NCBI GenBank assembly: GCA_031363085.1
Contig: JANLTU010000017.1
Location: forward strand, 1 to 36,370
Reading direction: 5' to 3'
Length of the DNA stretch: 36,370 nt
From: UBA6921 sp031363085
GTDB taxonomy: Bacteria > Pseudomonadota > Gammaproteobacteria > SG8-11
Under the pieces are notes generated by a model, which was given only the letters and a program-made list of their open reading frames with translations, made no database searches and was not told the origin of the DNA. Positions 17,189 through 24,971 of this stretch are shown piece by piece (within the stretch, counting starts at the first letter, position 1; each line of letters begins with the position of its first letter). The translations under genes were made by a program, and so were the position numbers.

Positions 17189-17545
17189 CTATTTCATCTT
17201 GCCGCGAAAAATCACCATCGCCGTACCCTGCGACTGCTTGTAGTTGTCGTAACCTACCAAACGCACATGATTGTGCGGGTGGGCTTTGTGGCAGGCTTCG
17301 GCTTCAGCAAGAATGGTTTCAATGTTGGTTTCGCCGAACATCGGCAGCTTCCACATGTACCAATAATTGTCGAAGGAGTTTTCCGGTTCGGTATGTTCGA
17401 TGGCCGGGTTCCAGCCTTGTTTGACCAAGTACGCGACCTGCTTCTGGATCTGTGATTTTTCCATGGCCGGCAAATACGAGAAGGTCTCGAATTTACGGCT
17501 GGCGGTGTCACTCAGGCTCGACTTGTAATCTTGCATTTCATTCAT
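17189..17545 (-). CDS. cbbS: RuBisCO small subunit, form IA
   Basis: The 118-residue protein is the normal length for a form I small subunit. The ATG is preceded by GAGGAAG. It shows the expected FETFSYLP start, the helix with QIQKQVAYLVKQGWNPAIEH, then the conserved NYWYMWKLPMFGE and a C-terminal strand NHVRLVGYDNYKQ. It caps the large-subunit octamer core in the hexadecameric enzyme. It lies 80 bases after cbbL, with a hairpin containing a short tandem repeat in between, and is followed by a strong terminator before cbbQ. Confidence 0.96.
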   Translation of the reverse strand: MNEMQDYKSSLSDTASRKFETFSYLPAMEKSQIQKQVAYLVKQGWNPAIEHTEPENSFDNYWYMWKLPMFGETNIETILAEAEACHKAHPHNHVRLVGYDNYKQSQGTAMVIFRGKMK

Positions 17546-17576
17546 TGCATCTTCCTCAATTGGCTGCGCTTAAAAG

Positions 17577-17620
17577 GCAGGGCGCGTCGCGTCGCGTCGC
17601 GTCGCGTTGCCGCGCCCTGC
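17577..17620 (-). repeat. cbbL-cbbS intergenic hairpin with (CGCGT)5
   Basis: A perfect 10-bp stem, GCAGGGCGCG and its inverse, encloses a 24-base loop. Five tandem CGCGT units span 17583-17607 and overlap the stem. The hairpin would sit between the two RuBisCO reading frames in the mRNA, where it could protect the cbbL 3' end or set the subunit ratio. Pentamer repeats can change copy number by slippage, but here that would alter loop length, not a reading frame. Confidence 0.75.
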
Positions 17621-17625
17621 ATTGC

Positions 17626-19056
17626 TCACTTGTGTTTGATGTCAAGCTTGTCGACAGTGTCGAATTCGAACTTGATCTCTTTCCAGGTTTCCATCGCAAT
17701 CTTCAATTCCGGGCTCGATTGCGCCGCCTTGGTGAGGATCTCCTTGCCTTCCTTCTCGATCTGACGACCTTCGTTGCGTGCTTCGACGCAGGCTTCCAGC
17801 GCGACGCGATTGGCCGCCGCACCGGCAGCGTTACCCCACGGATGGCCGAGCGTTCCGCCGCCGAACTGCAACACCGCGTCGTCGCCGAAAATGCTGACCA
17901 GCGCCGGCATGTGCCAGACGTGAATGCCGCCCGAGGCTACCGCGAAGACGCCCGGCATAGAGCCCCAATCCTGATCGAAGAAAATGCCCATGGAACGATC
18001 TTCTTTGATGTACTTGTCGCGCAACAAGTTGATCCAGCCGATGGTTGACGCACGGTCGCCTTCCAGCTTGCCCACGACGGTGCCGGTGTGCAGGTGGTCA
18101 CCACCCGACAGACGCAAAATTTTCGCAAGTACGCGGAAGTGAATACCGTGGTGCGGATTGCGATCAAGCACCGCGTGCATGGCGCGATGGATATGCAACA
18201 ACATGCCGTTGTCGCGGCACCAGTTGGCTAAGCCCGTGTTGGCGCAGAAACCGCCGGTGATGTAGTCGTGCATGATGATCGGCGCGCCAATTTCCTTCGC
18301 GTACTCGGCACGCTTGTACATCTCTTCCGGCGTCGGTGCGGTGACGTTCAGGTAGTGACCTTTGCGTTCGCCGGTTTCCTGCTCGGCTTTCAAGGTGGCT
18401 TCCTGTACGAAGTCAAAACGTGCGCGCCAGCGCATGAAGGGCTGGCTGTTGACATTTTCGTCGTCTTTGGTGAAATCCAAACCGCCACGCAGGCATTCGT
18501 ACACGGCGCGGCCGTAATTCTTAGCCGACAAACCGAGCTTCGGCTTGATGGTGCAGCCCAGCAGCGGACGACCGTATTTGTTCATGATATCGCGCTCAAC
18601 CTGGATACCCTGGGGCGGGCCACCGCAGGTCATGACATAAGCAATCGGGAAGCGCACGTCTTCCAGTCGCAATGCGCGCAGTGCTTTGAAACCGAACACG
18701 TTGCCGACCAGGGAGGTGAACACGTTGACGACCGAGCCCTCTTCGAACAGGTCGATGGGATAAGCAACAAACGCGTAAAAACATGTGTCATCACCGGGCA
18801 CGTCTTCGATGCGGTAAGCACGACCCTTGTAATGATCAAGATCAGTCAGCAGATCGGTCCACACCGTGGTCCAGGTTCCGGTCGATGATTCGGCGGCAAC
18901 GGCGGCGGCGATTTCTTCGCGTGGCACACCTGCTTGCGGGGTGATTTTGAAGCACGCCAGCAGGTCGGTGTCGTTCGGCGTGTAGTTCGGCATCCAATAG
19001 GTTTCGCGGTACTCTTTAACGCCTGCTTTGTAGGTCTTCACATTACCCTTGCTCAT
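17626..19056 (-). CDS. cbbL: RuBisCO large subunit, form IA
   Basis: The 476-residue enzyme fixes CO2 onto ribulose-1,5-bisphosphate in the Calvin cycle. GAGGAAACC sits before the ATG. Catalytic motifs are intact: GCTIKPKLGLS with the active-site lysine, GLDFTKDDE with the lysine that is carbamylated to bind Mg2+, loop-6 region HTGTVVGKLEGD, SGGIHVWHMP, and FGGGTLGHPWGN. The length, the sequence start (YKAGVKEYRETYW) and the cbbLSQO order point to the proteobacterial form IA branch. It is the first gene of the cbb operon and faces divergent cbbR. It is probably activated by CbbR under autotrophic conditions. Confidence 0.98.
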   Translation of the reverse strand: MSKGNVKTYKAGVKEYRETYWMPNYTPNDTDLLACFKITPQAGVPREEIAAAVAAESSTGTWTTVWTDLLTDLDHYKGRAYRIEDVPGDDTCFYAFVAYPIDLFEEGSVVNVFTSLVGNVFGFKALRALRLEDVRFPIAYVMTCGGPPQGIQVERDIMNKYGRPLLGCTIKPKLGLSAKNYGRAVYECLRGGLDFTKDDENVNSQPFMRWRARFDFVQEATLKAEQETGERKGHYLNVTAPTPEEMYKRAEYAKEIGAPIIMHDYITGGFCANTGLANWCRDNGMLLHIHRAMHAVLDRNPHHGIHFRVLAKILRLSGGDHLHTGTVVGKLEGDRASTIGWINLLRDKYIKEDRSMGIFFDQDWGSMPGVFAVASGGIHVWHMPALVSIFGDDAVLQFGGGTLGHPWGNAAGAAANRVALEACVEARNEGRQIEKEGKEILTKAAQSSPELKIAMETWKEIKFEFDTVDKLDIKHK

Positions 19057-19084
19057 TCAGGTTTCCTCGTCGGTGGATTAAAGC

Positions 19085-19105
19085 ACGGACTAAAAGCGTG
19101 TCCGT
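19085..19105 (-). promoter_or_regulatory. Hairpin in the cbbL leader
   Basis: A 6-bp stem (ACGGAC / GTCCGT) with a 9-base loop lies about 30 bases before the cbbL start, in the predicted untranslated leader. A role in mRNA stability is possible but unproven. Confidence 0.35.
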
Positions 19106-19147
19106 CCTTGGAGGTTGGACAGATGCTCTGTTCGTCGCAGTGCTAAT

Positions 19148-19176
19148 AATCTACCCGCGTTAATCCATAAATGACA
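19148..19176 (-). promoter_or_regulatory. Putative cbbL promoter
   Basis: On the minus strand, TGTCAT (19171-19176) and TAGATT (19148-19153) are spaced by exactly 17 bases. The -10 matches the sigma-70 consensus at four positions, while the -35 is poor. That is usual for an activator-dependent promoter of the LysR type. Repeats likely to bind CbbR lie directly upstream. Confidence 0.5.
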
Positions 19177-19177
19177 T

Positions 19178-19221
19178 TCAGTTTTATTGGCTGCTAGAAT
19201 CAGGTTTTATTGATGATTTAA
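19178..19221. promoter_or_regulatory. Probable CbbR-binding region
   Basis: Two direct repeats, TCAGTTTTATTG (19178-19189) and TCAGGTTTTATTG (19200-19212), are offset by 22 bases, about two helical turns. The second merges into a dyad TTA-N9-TAA (19207-19221). This is the expected layout of LysR-type activator sites, between divergent cbbR and cbbL and just upstream of the predicted cbbL -35 box. The assignment to CbbR is inference from position. Confidence 0.5.
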
Positions 19222-19236
19222 TACCATGGCTGTCCT

Positions 19237-20145
19237 ATGAACCTGACCTTGCGCCAGTTACGCGTATTTGAATCGGTTGCGACCTACCTGAGTTTTACCC
19301 GCGCCGCACAAACCTTGTTTTTAACCCAACCTGCCGTGTCCATGCAGATCAAACAACTCGAAGGGCAACTGGGCGTTGCGCTGTTTGAGCAGGTCGGCAA
19401 AATCATCCACCTGACCGAAACCGGCAAAGAGGTGTTGCTCTATGCCCGAAATGTCAACCGCCAACTGGAAGAACTCGAACAGCTCGTCAACCAGCGCAAA
19501 GGTATCAAAGGTGGAAAATTGCGCATCGCGGTTGCAACCACGGCAAATTACTTTGTGCCCACGTTATTAGCCGTGTTCAATCGACGCTATCCAGACGTTG
19601 TCATTAGTCTGGACGTCACCAACCGGCAGTCGCTTTTGGAGCAACTTAACAACAACAGTGTCGACCTCGTGATCATGGGCCAACCGCCGGCAGAGCGCGA
19701 TTTGGAAGCATGGCCGTTTCTTGAAAATAGCCTCGTTGTTGTTGCACCGCCCGAGCATCCGCTTGCAATCAGAAAACGTATCTCACTTGCACGGTTACAG
19801 AAAGAAACCTTTTTGGTGCGAGAAACTGGCTCAGGCACCCGCAATGCCATGGAACGTTTTTTTAACGAGCGCGGCATTCAATTGAAAACCGGCATGGAAG
19901 TCGGTAGCAACGAGGCCATTAAACAAAGTGTCCAGGCCGGCTTAGGGCTGGGTTTGCTGTCGCGTGATACGGTCGAGATGGAACTGACGCTGAACCGTCT
20001 CTGCGTTCTTAACGTCGAACACTTTCCGATTATGCGGCATTGGTATGTGGTTCATCGGCGCGGAAAACGGCTGTCTATGGCGGCGCAGGAATTCCAAAAT
20101 TTTATGTTGAAGGAGTCGCGCGTCCTTCTTCAGCGTGAAAAATAG
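19237..20145 (+). CDS. cbbR: LysR-type transcriptional regulator CbbR
   Basis: The 302-residue protein has the usual LysR layout. A winged helix-turn-helix spans about residues 1-60 (LRQLRVFESVATYLSFTRAA, then TQPAVSMQIKQLE), followed by a two-lobed effector-binding domain from about 90. It is transcribed divergently from cbbL with 180 bases between, the usual position of CbbR. It likely activates the cbb operon and represses itself, responding to Calvin-cycle metabolites. The name rests on position and family pattern. Confidence 0.92.
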   Translation: MNLTLRQLRVFESVATYLSFTRAAQTLFLTQPAVSMQIKQLEGQLGVALFEQVGKIIHLTETGKEVLLYARNVNRQLEELEQLVNQRKGIKGGKLRIAVATTANYFVPTLLAVFNRRYPDVVISLDVTNRQSLLEQLNNNSVDLVIMGQPPAERDLEAWPFLENSLVVVAPPEHPLAIRKRISLARLQKETFLVRETGSGTRNAMERFFNERGIQLKTGMEVGSNEAIKQSVQAGLGLGLLSRDTVEMELTLNRLCVLNVEHFPIMRHWYVVHRRGKRLSMAAQEFQNFMLKESRVLLQREK

Positions 20146-20378
20146 TTCTGCAAATGAGGTAGGCGCGGTGCTGGGATGATATCTCTGTCACGTTTTAGGC
20201 CCTGGATATTAGAAGAACTTAGCCTCAAAAACCCGCCGATAAAAACGTTCGATTTATTTTACATAATGTATGCGCCTAGACTTTAAGTCATCCGTTACCG
20301 ATAGCGCGAAGCGTTGAATTCTCGGGTTCGGGTGCTGCGCCTAGCGGGGTTGTCCAACCATGATTCGAGGTGCGAGTT

Positions 20379-20456
20379 ATGCTTACAGCGATCATTATTG
20401 CCGCCGTTTTGTTTGCTATTTTTTTTCTCGCCATGCACGAGGAGGGTTCGTTTTAA
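20379..20456 (+). CDS. Small single-helix membrane peptide (25 aa)
   Basis: An ATG at 20379 has GAGGTG seven bases upstream, a strong ribosome-binding site. The frame encodes 25 residues: MLTA, then an uninterrupted hydrophobic stretch (IIIAAVLFAIFFLAM), then HEEGSF and a TAA stop. It would form one membrane helix with an acidic end. A longer overlapping frame starting at the upstream ATG (20361) is Arg/His/aromatic-rich and less credible. Small subunits of membrane complexes such as KdpF or CydX have this size, but the sequence matches none that I recognise and no partner genes are nearby. Function unknown. Confidence 0.55.
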   Translation: MLTAIIIAAVLFAIFFLAMHEEGSF

Positions 20457-20509
20457 CCGGGAGTTTCCATTACCCACGAAGGAGCTAGGAAAAGTGCATA
20501 GCCATTGAT

Positions 20510-20653
20510 TTGGCAGATGAAGCTTGCAACCCGTTCGTCCCGGGCCATGCGTTGGCCGCAGGGTCGAACGGAGTGTTGCCCACACCCCACGCATCCAAAT
20601 GTGAAGCGTGATGGCGAAAACGGGTTGGGAGTCCGTTTGCCTGTTGTGAGGTA
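20510..20653 (+). ncRNA. Structured intergenic region, candidate small RNA or 3' UTR
   Basis: This stretch has no convincing gene but holds several strong possible stems on the plus strand. CCGTTCG pairs with CGAACGG around an inner CCC/GGG and GGCCA/TTGGCC stem. CACGC pairs with GCGTG, and AAACGG with CCGTTT. It ends directly in a strong terminator. It could be the 3' part of the transcript carrying the membrane peptide, or an independent RNA. I could not match it to a known RNA family. Confidence 0.3.
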
Positions 20654-20715
20654 GCCGGTCGTGCCAAACAGCGTGTAGAGCACGGGTATTGGGCCCGCTG
20701 GCACGACCGGCTTTT
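20654..20715 (+). terminator. Strong terminator upstream of rarA
   Basis: A perfect 13-bp stem, GCCGGTCGTGCCA and its inverse, encloses a 32-base loop that itself holds a CGGG/CCCG stem, and is followed by TTTT. It ends whatever transcript crosses the cbbR-rarA interval. Confidence 0.75.
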
Positions 20716-20787
20716 GAAGCGAAGCGATGAAATAGCGAGGCCGGTGCGCCTGCTGCGCGCGCGGGTTTCGCGTTATATTCACGCACC

Positions 20788-22122
20788 ATGAATCTTTTCG
20801 ATCCCGCCCCTTCCGCACGCGATGACCGCCCACTGGCTGATCGTATGCGGCCGCGCACGCTCGATGAGTTTGTTGGACAGGCGCATCTGCTGGCGCCGGG
20901 CAAACCGTTGCGCGCGGCGCTTGAAAGTCGCACGCCGCATTCGATGATTTTCTGGGGGCCGCCGGGTACTGGCAAAACCACCTTGGCACGCGTGCTGGCG
21001 CATTACGCCGACGCGCACTTCATCAGCATTTCAGCGGTGCTGGCGGGTGTGAAAGACATTCGTGCGTCGATGGAGCAGGCGCAGGCGGCGCGTGCGCAGC
21101 AGCAGCGCACCGTGCTGTTTGTCGACGAAGTGCATCGGTTTAATAAGTCACAACAAGACGCCTTCCTGCCATACGTAGAAAACGGCACGGTGATTTTTAT
21201 CGGCGCAACGACTGAAAACCCATCCTTCGAGTTGAACAACGCGCTGTTGTCGCGCGCCCGCGTGTACGTGCTCAAGCCCTTGCAAATTGCCGATATCCAC
21301 AGCGTTATCGACCGCGCGCTGAGCGACACGCAACGTGGTCTGGGCGCGCGCGGCTTGCAGGTCGTCGACGCAGCGCGCGATTTACTCGCGCAGGCGGCCG
21401 ACGGCGATGCGCGTCGTGCGCTGAATTTATTGGAAATCGCCGCTGATCTCGCCCAGCCTACGGATGATGGCGAAACCCTCGCCCTCGACACCGTGCGCGA
21501 AGTGGTGGCGGGCGGGCTGCGGCGCTTCGACAAAGGCGGCGAGATGTTTTACGACCAGATCTCCGCCTTGCATAAGGCAGTGCGCGGTTCCAATCCCGAT
21601 GCTGCTTTGTACTGGTTTGCGCGCATGCTCGACGGCGGCTGCGATCCGTCGTATGTCGCACGCCGCATGGTGCGCATGGCGAGCGAAGACATCGGCAACG
21701 CCGATCCGCGCGGCTTGCAGATAGCGCTCAACGCGTGGGACGCGTTCGAACGGCTGGGCGCGCCGGAGGGCGAGTTGATGCTGGCGCAAGCGGTGGTGTA
21801 TCTGGCCTGTGCACCGAAGAGCAACGCGGTCTACACTGCGCTGGGTGCAGCGCGCGCCGATGTGCAACGCTATGGCTCCTTGGACGTGCCACTGCATTTG
21901 CGCAATGCGCCGACGCGCCTGATGAAAGAGCTGGATTACGGCAAAGATTACCGTTACGCGCATCACGAAGCCGATGCTTATGCGGCCGGCGAACGCTACT
22001 TTCCCGACGGCATGCCGGAGGCGCTGTACTACCAGCCGGTGGAGCGCGGCCTGGAAATCAAGATCGGCGAAAAGCTCGCGGCATTGCGCGCTGCCGACGC
22101 AAAAACACGGCGGGAAAAATAA
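20788..22122 (+). CDS. rarA: Replication-associated recombination protein A (AAA+ ATPase)
   Basis: The 444-residue protein matches the RarA/MgsA/WRNIP1 family. It starts with the conserved PLADRMRPRTLDEFVGQ, has Walker A GPPGTGKTT near residue 52, Walker B VLFVDEVHRFNKSQQDAFLP near 108, and a C-terminal region with DPSYVARRMVRMASEDIGNADP. RarA acts at stalled replication forks, with clamp-loader-like activity at DNA ends. The upstream Shine-Dalgarno sequence is weak, and a TTATAT sequence lies only about 10 bases before the start, so a very short leader is possible. The order rarA-crcB-serS is common in Proteobacteria. Confidence 0.95.
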   Translation: MNLFDPAPSARDDRPLADRMRPRTLDEFVGQAHLLAPGKPLRAALESRTPHSMIFWGPPGTGKTTLARVLAHYADAHFISISAVLAGVKDIRASMEQAQAARAQQQRTVLFVDEVHRFNKSQQDAFLPYVENGTVIFIGATTENPSFELNNALLSRARVYVLKPLQIADIHSVIDRALSDTQRGLGARGLQVVDAARDLLAQAADGDARRALNLLEIAADLAQPTDDGETLALDTVREVVAGGLRRFDKGGEMFYDQISALHKAVRGSNPDAALYWFARMLDGGCDPSYVARRMVRMASEDIGNADPRGLQIALNAWDAFERLGAPEGELMLAQAVVYLACAPKSNAVYTALGAARADVQRYGSLDVPLHLRNAPTRLMKELDYGKDYRYAHHEADAYAAGERYFPDGMPEALYYQPVERGLEIKIGEKLAALRAADAKTRREK

Positions 22123-22166
22123 ACAGGCGTTGGTTAGAATGGCGTGGTCAAACTACAGGCTATCGT

Positions 22167-22541
22167 GTGAACAACCTCCTCGCCATCGCGGTCGGCGGTG
22201 CTCTGGGCTCGGTGCTGCGCTTTCTCGCCTCGACCTGGACCTACAACCGCTTGGGCAGCAACTTCCCCTACGGCACGTTGCTGGTGAATGTGCTGGGTTC
22301 GCTGTTGATGGGGCTGTTGTACACCCTGCTGGTGGAGCGTAGTGCGCTCGATCCGATTTGGCGTGCCGGATTAGTCGTTGGCATGCTGGGAGGGTTTACG
22401 ACCTTCTCGGCGTTTTCGATGGAGACGGTTAACTTGATCGCCGGCGGTGAGCTGCCCAAGGCACTGGCTAACATTCTGTTGAGTGTGGGCCTGTGCTTGA
22501 CAGCAACCTGGATCGGCGTGGTCAGCGGGAGGCAATTATGA
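22167..22541 (+). CDS. crcB: Fluoride ion channel CrcB
   Basis: CrcB (Fluc) exports fluoride through the inner membrane as a dual-topology dimer. The GTG at 22167 gives 124 residues, the normal length. The open frame runs further upstream but there it only overlaps rarA. Four membrane helices are visible. Signature stretches are GGALGSVLRFL near the N-terminus, FPYGTLLVNVLGSLLMG, and GGFTTFSAFSMET, the pore-lining motif of the family. The stop overlaps the start of the DUF190 gene in ATGA. The two may be co-expressed. Confidence 0.93.
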   Translation: MNNLLAIAVGGALGSVLRFLASTWTYNRLGSNFPYGTLLVNVLGSLLMGLLYTLLVERSALDPIWRAGLVVGMLGGFTTFSAFSMETVNLIAGGELPKALANILLSVGLCLTATWIGVVSGRQL

Positions 22542-22849
22542 AAGTCGTCGAAGTCACGATGGTGCGCATTTATTTCAACGAAAGCGAAGCGTTGTTGAAG
22601 AGCTTGCTCAAGCGCCTGCACGACTGGGAAAAAGTCAAAGGCGTAACGGTGTTTCGCGGCGTCAGCGGCTTTGGTCACAGCCGTGCCACGCACACCTCCG
22701 CCGCAGTAAATTTGTCGCTCGATCTGCCCCTGGTGGTGGAGTTCTTCGACGAGCCCGCCAAGGTGCAAGCCATCCTCGAACACTTGAGTACTACCATCAA
22801 ACCCGGCCACATGGTGGCATGGAATGCCACCGTCAATGAAACCATTTAA
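22538..22849 (+). CDS. DUF190 (UPF0166) PII-like protein
   Basis: This 103-residue protein belongs to DUF190, a small family with a PII-like fold often found next to crcB. The ATG overlaps the crcB stop (ATGA) and has GGGAGG five bases upstream, so translation is probably coupled. Visible features are VRIYFNESE at the start, GVTVFRGVSGFGHS in the central loop, and LPLVVEFFDEPAKV. Its partner is likely the fluoride channel, but its ligand is not established from the sequence. Confidence 0.85.
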   Translation: MKVVEVTMVRIYFNESEALLKSLLKRLHDWEKVKGVTVFRGVSGFGHSRATHTSAAVNLSLDLPLVVEFFDEPAKVQAILEHLSTTIKPGHMVAWNATVNETI

Positions 22850-22866
22850 CGGGACGAACCTGAGCC

Positions 22867-24147
22867 ATGCTGGATTCAAAATTATTTCGCAGCGAGCTTG
22901 CAGCCACCGCACTCAAACTGGCGCGGCGTGGTTATGTGCTCGACAGCGCGCGCATCGCAACCTTGGAAGCACAGCGCAAAGACCTGCAAGTGCGCACGCA
23001 AAGCCTGCAAAACGAGCGTAATACGCGCTCCAAGGTAATCGGTAAAGCCAAGTCACAAGGACAGAATGTCGAACCACTGCTGGCGGAGGTCGCGCACCTG
23101 GGTGACGAGCTCAAAGCTGCGGAAGCGGGTCTTGACGATATCCAGGCGCAGCTCGACATACTGTTGCTGAGCGTGCCGAATATCCCACACGCCAGCGTGC
23201 CGGATGGCAAAGACGAAAACGATAATCAGGAAGTGCGTCGTTGGGGCGAGCCGCGTCAATTCGCTTTCACACCCAAAGATCACGTCGCATTGGGCGAACA
23301 ACTGAAGTTACTGGACTTCGACACCGCTGCGAAAATTTCCGGTGCGCGCTTCAGCGTGCTGTTCGGATCACTGGCACGCATGCAGCGCGCGTTAATTCAG
23401 TTCATGCTCGACGTGCACACGCGCGAACATGGCTACACCGAAGTGTATGTGCCGTATCTCGTCAATGCGGATTCGCTGCGCGGCACCGGCCAGTTGCCGA
23501 AGTTTGAGGCAGATTTATTCAAGCTCAGCGGCGAGCACAATTACTATTTGATTCCCACCGCCGAAGTGCCGGTGACCAACATCGTGCGCGACACCATCGT
23601 GGACGCCCCGTTCATGCCGTTGCGTTTCGTCGCGCACACGCCGTGTTTTCGCAGCGAGGCCGGTTCTTACGGCAAAGACACGCGCGGTTTGATTCGTCAG
23701 CACCAGTTCGAAAAAGTCGAGCTCGTGCAGATCGTGCGTGCGCAAGATTCTTACGTCGCGCACGAACAGCTCACCGGCCACGCGGAAAAGATTTTGCAGA
23801 AACTCGAATTGCCTTATCGGGTGATGGCACTGTGCGGCGGCGACATGGGTTTTTCAGCGGCGAAAACTTATGATCTGGAAGTGTGGCTGCCGGGGCAGCA
23901 GAAGTACCGCGAGATTTCGTCGTGCAGCAACTTTGAAGACTTTCAGGCGCGTCGCATGCTGGCGCGCTGGCGTAATCCGGCAACTGGCAAGCCGGAATTG
24001 GTGCACACGCTCAACGGTTCTGCCTTGGCAGTCGGTCGCACGCTGGTGGCCATCATGGAAAACTACCAACTGGCGAATGGTTCGATTGCAGTGCCGCGCG
24101 CGCTGCAGCCGTTTATGGATGGTGCCGAGGTAATTTCAAACGCGTAA
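22867..24147 (+). CDS. serS: Seryl-tRNA synthetase
   Basis: The 426-residue enzyme charges tRNA-Ser. An N-terminal two-helix coiled-coil arm at about residues 30-100 contacts the tRNA long variable arm. Class II motifs are clear: motif 2 TPCFRSEAGSYGKDTRGLIR and motif 3 NGSALAVGRTLVAIMENYQ, with the TAEVPVTN serine-binding stretch between. The length is normal. It follows DUF190 after 17 bases and is followed by a hairpin terminator. Confidence 0.97.
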   Translation: MLDSKLFRSELAATALKLARRGYVLDSARIATLEAQRKDLQVRTQSLQNERNTRSKVIGKAKSQGQNVEPLLAEVAHLGDELKAAEAGLDDIQAQLDILLLSVPNIPHASVPDGKDENDNQEVRRWGEPRQFAFTPKDHVALGEQLKLLDFDTAAKISGARFSVLFGSLARMQRALIQFMLDVHTREHGYTEVYVPYLVNADSLRGTGQLPKFEADLFKLSGEHNYYLIPTAEVPVTNIVRDTIVDAPFMPLRFVAHTPCFRSEAGSYGKDTRGLIRQHQFEKVELVQIVRAQDSYVAHEQLTGHAEKILQKLELPYRVMALCGGDMGFSAAKTYDLEVWLPGQQKYREISSCSNFEDFQARRMLARWRNPATGKPELVHTLNGSALAVGRTLVAIMENYQLANGSIAVPRALQPFMDGAEVISNA

Positions 24148-24151
24148 AAAA

Positions 24152-24178
24152 AGAAACGCGCCTTAGGAGCGCGCTTCT
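24152..24178. terminator. Hairpin terminator between serS and the coiled-coil lipoprotein gene
   Basis: AGAAACGCGC and GCGCGCTTCT form a 10-bp stem with one mismatch and a 7-base loop. On the minus strand it is followed by TTTCTTTT, so it mainly terminates the lipoprotein gene. It can also end serS. Confidence 0.7.
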
Positions 24179-24240
24179 CTGAACTCTTCAAACTTCTGCG
24201 CAGGTTACCAAAGTAATCCGCGCGGCTGAAGCTCGATAAC

Positions 24241-24600
24241 TTACTTCTTGGCAGGAGTCGGCTTGGCGTGAGGAGCAGCCATTGCCTTGGCAGGTGCAGC
24301 GCCCTTAGCGGGTGCAGCAGCAGGCTTCTTCATCGCGGCTTCCTTCGCTTTTGCAGCGTCGGCTTCCATCTGTGCAACTTTGTCTTGAGCAGCGCGGGCA
24401 TTCTTGTTTGCCGCTTCAAGTTGTGAACGCAGATCAGCAACGGTGGCATCTTTCGAAGCCATTTCGTTCTTCATCTTGGACGCGTCTTGCTCCATCGTTG
24501 CAACTTTAGCCTTCAACTCATCACGCTCTTTCATGCCGCAACCGGTCAAACCGGTTGTCAATACAACTGCCATCACTGCGGTGGCGATATAACGCTTCAT
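24241..24600 (-). CDS. Small coiled-coil lipoprotein with Ala/Lys/Pro tail
   Basis: The 119-residue product starts at 24600 with GGAGG eight bases upstream; the frame extends further but without a signal. A lipoprotein signal (MKRYIATAVMAVVL, lipobox LTGC, Cys about residue 21) is followed by about 60 residues of heptad-like coiled coil rich in Lys, Glu and Ala. A low-complexity PAAAPAKG-type tail follows. It resembles Lpp-like or peptidoglycan-tethering lipoproteins in design but has no recognised domain. It is monocistronic, facing serS across a shared terminator. Confidence 0.8.
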   Translation of the reverse strand: MKRYIATAVMAVVLTTGLTGCGMKERDELKAKVATMEQDASKMKNEMASKDATVADLRSQLEAANKNARAAQDKVAQMEADAAKAKEAAMKKPAAAPAKGAAPAKAMAAPHAKPTPAKK

Positions 24601-24971
24601 AGATCCTCCGTTTAGTACGTTTATTTCTTGGATAACTTGTTCGAGACAGGGAGTGTCTGGAATTAAACCCGTTCCAAGCCGGGGCGTATTTTTCAATAGT
24701 TTTGTCAATTGTGCTAGTAGTTTGCACTCAATTTAAGAATATTTTTACTTAGTGAGCTCGCATTTTTACCACCGATAAAATGGTTTGTGTCATGTCGAGC
24801 GTAAATTTTTCCATGCGTCCTGCTCGCTGTGCAAGACGTGGTGTGTTCCCCGCCTGCTGATAAAAGCCGCATTTTTTTCTGTATGCCGGCGTTAATAGTT
24901 GCCGTACCGTCTGGCACAATTTCCGGGAATCGCGGATGCTCAACCCGCACAAAATACCATGAGACGCCAAG
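24601..24971. other. Divergent intergenic region
   Basis: This 371-base, locally A+T-rich region separates the lipoprotein gene from the oxygenase gene and must hold both promoters. I see no gene. A TTGACA sequence occurs on the minus strand near 24704-24709 but no matching -10 lies at the right distance. Confidence 0.4.

Noticed and set aside
17583..17607. CGCGT repeats as a CRISPR-like array or phase-variable coding repeat
   Set aside because: The units are five bases, contiguous, without spacers, and lie outside reading frames.
20295..20981. Long minus-strand frames across the cbbR-rarA gap
   Set aside because: They overlap the rarA start antisense, are Arg/Pro-rich, and conflict with the terminator and the better-supported small peptide.
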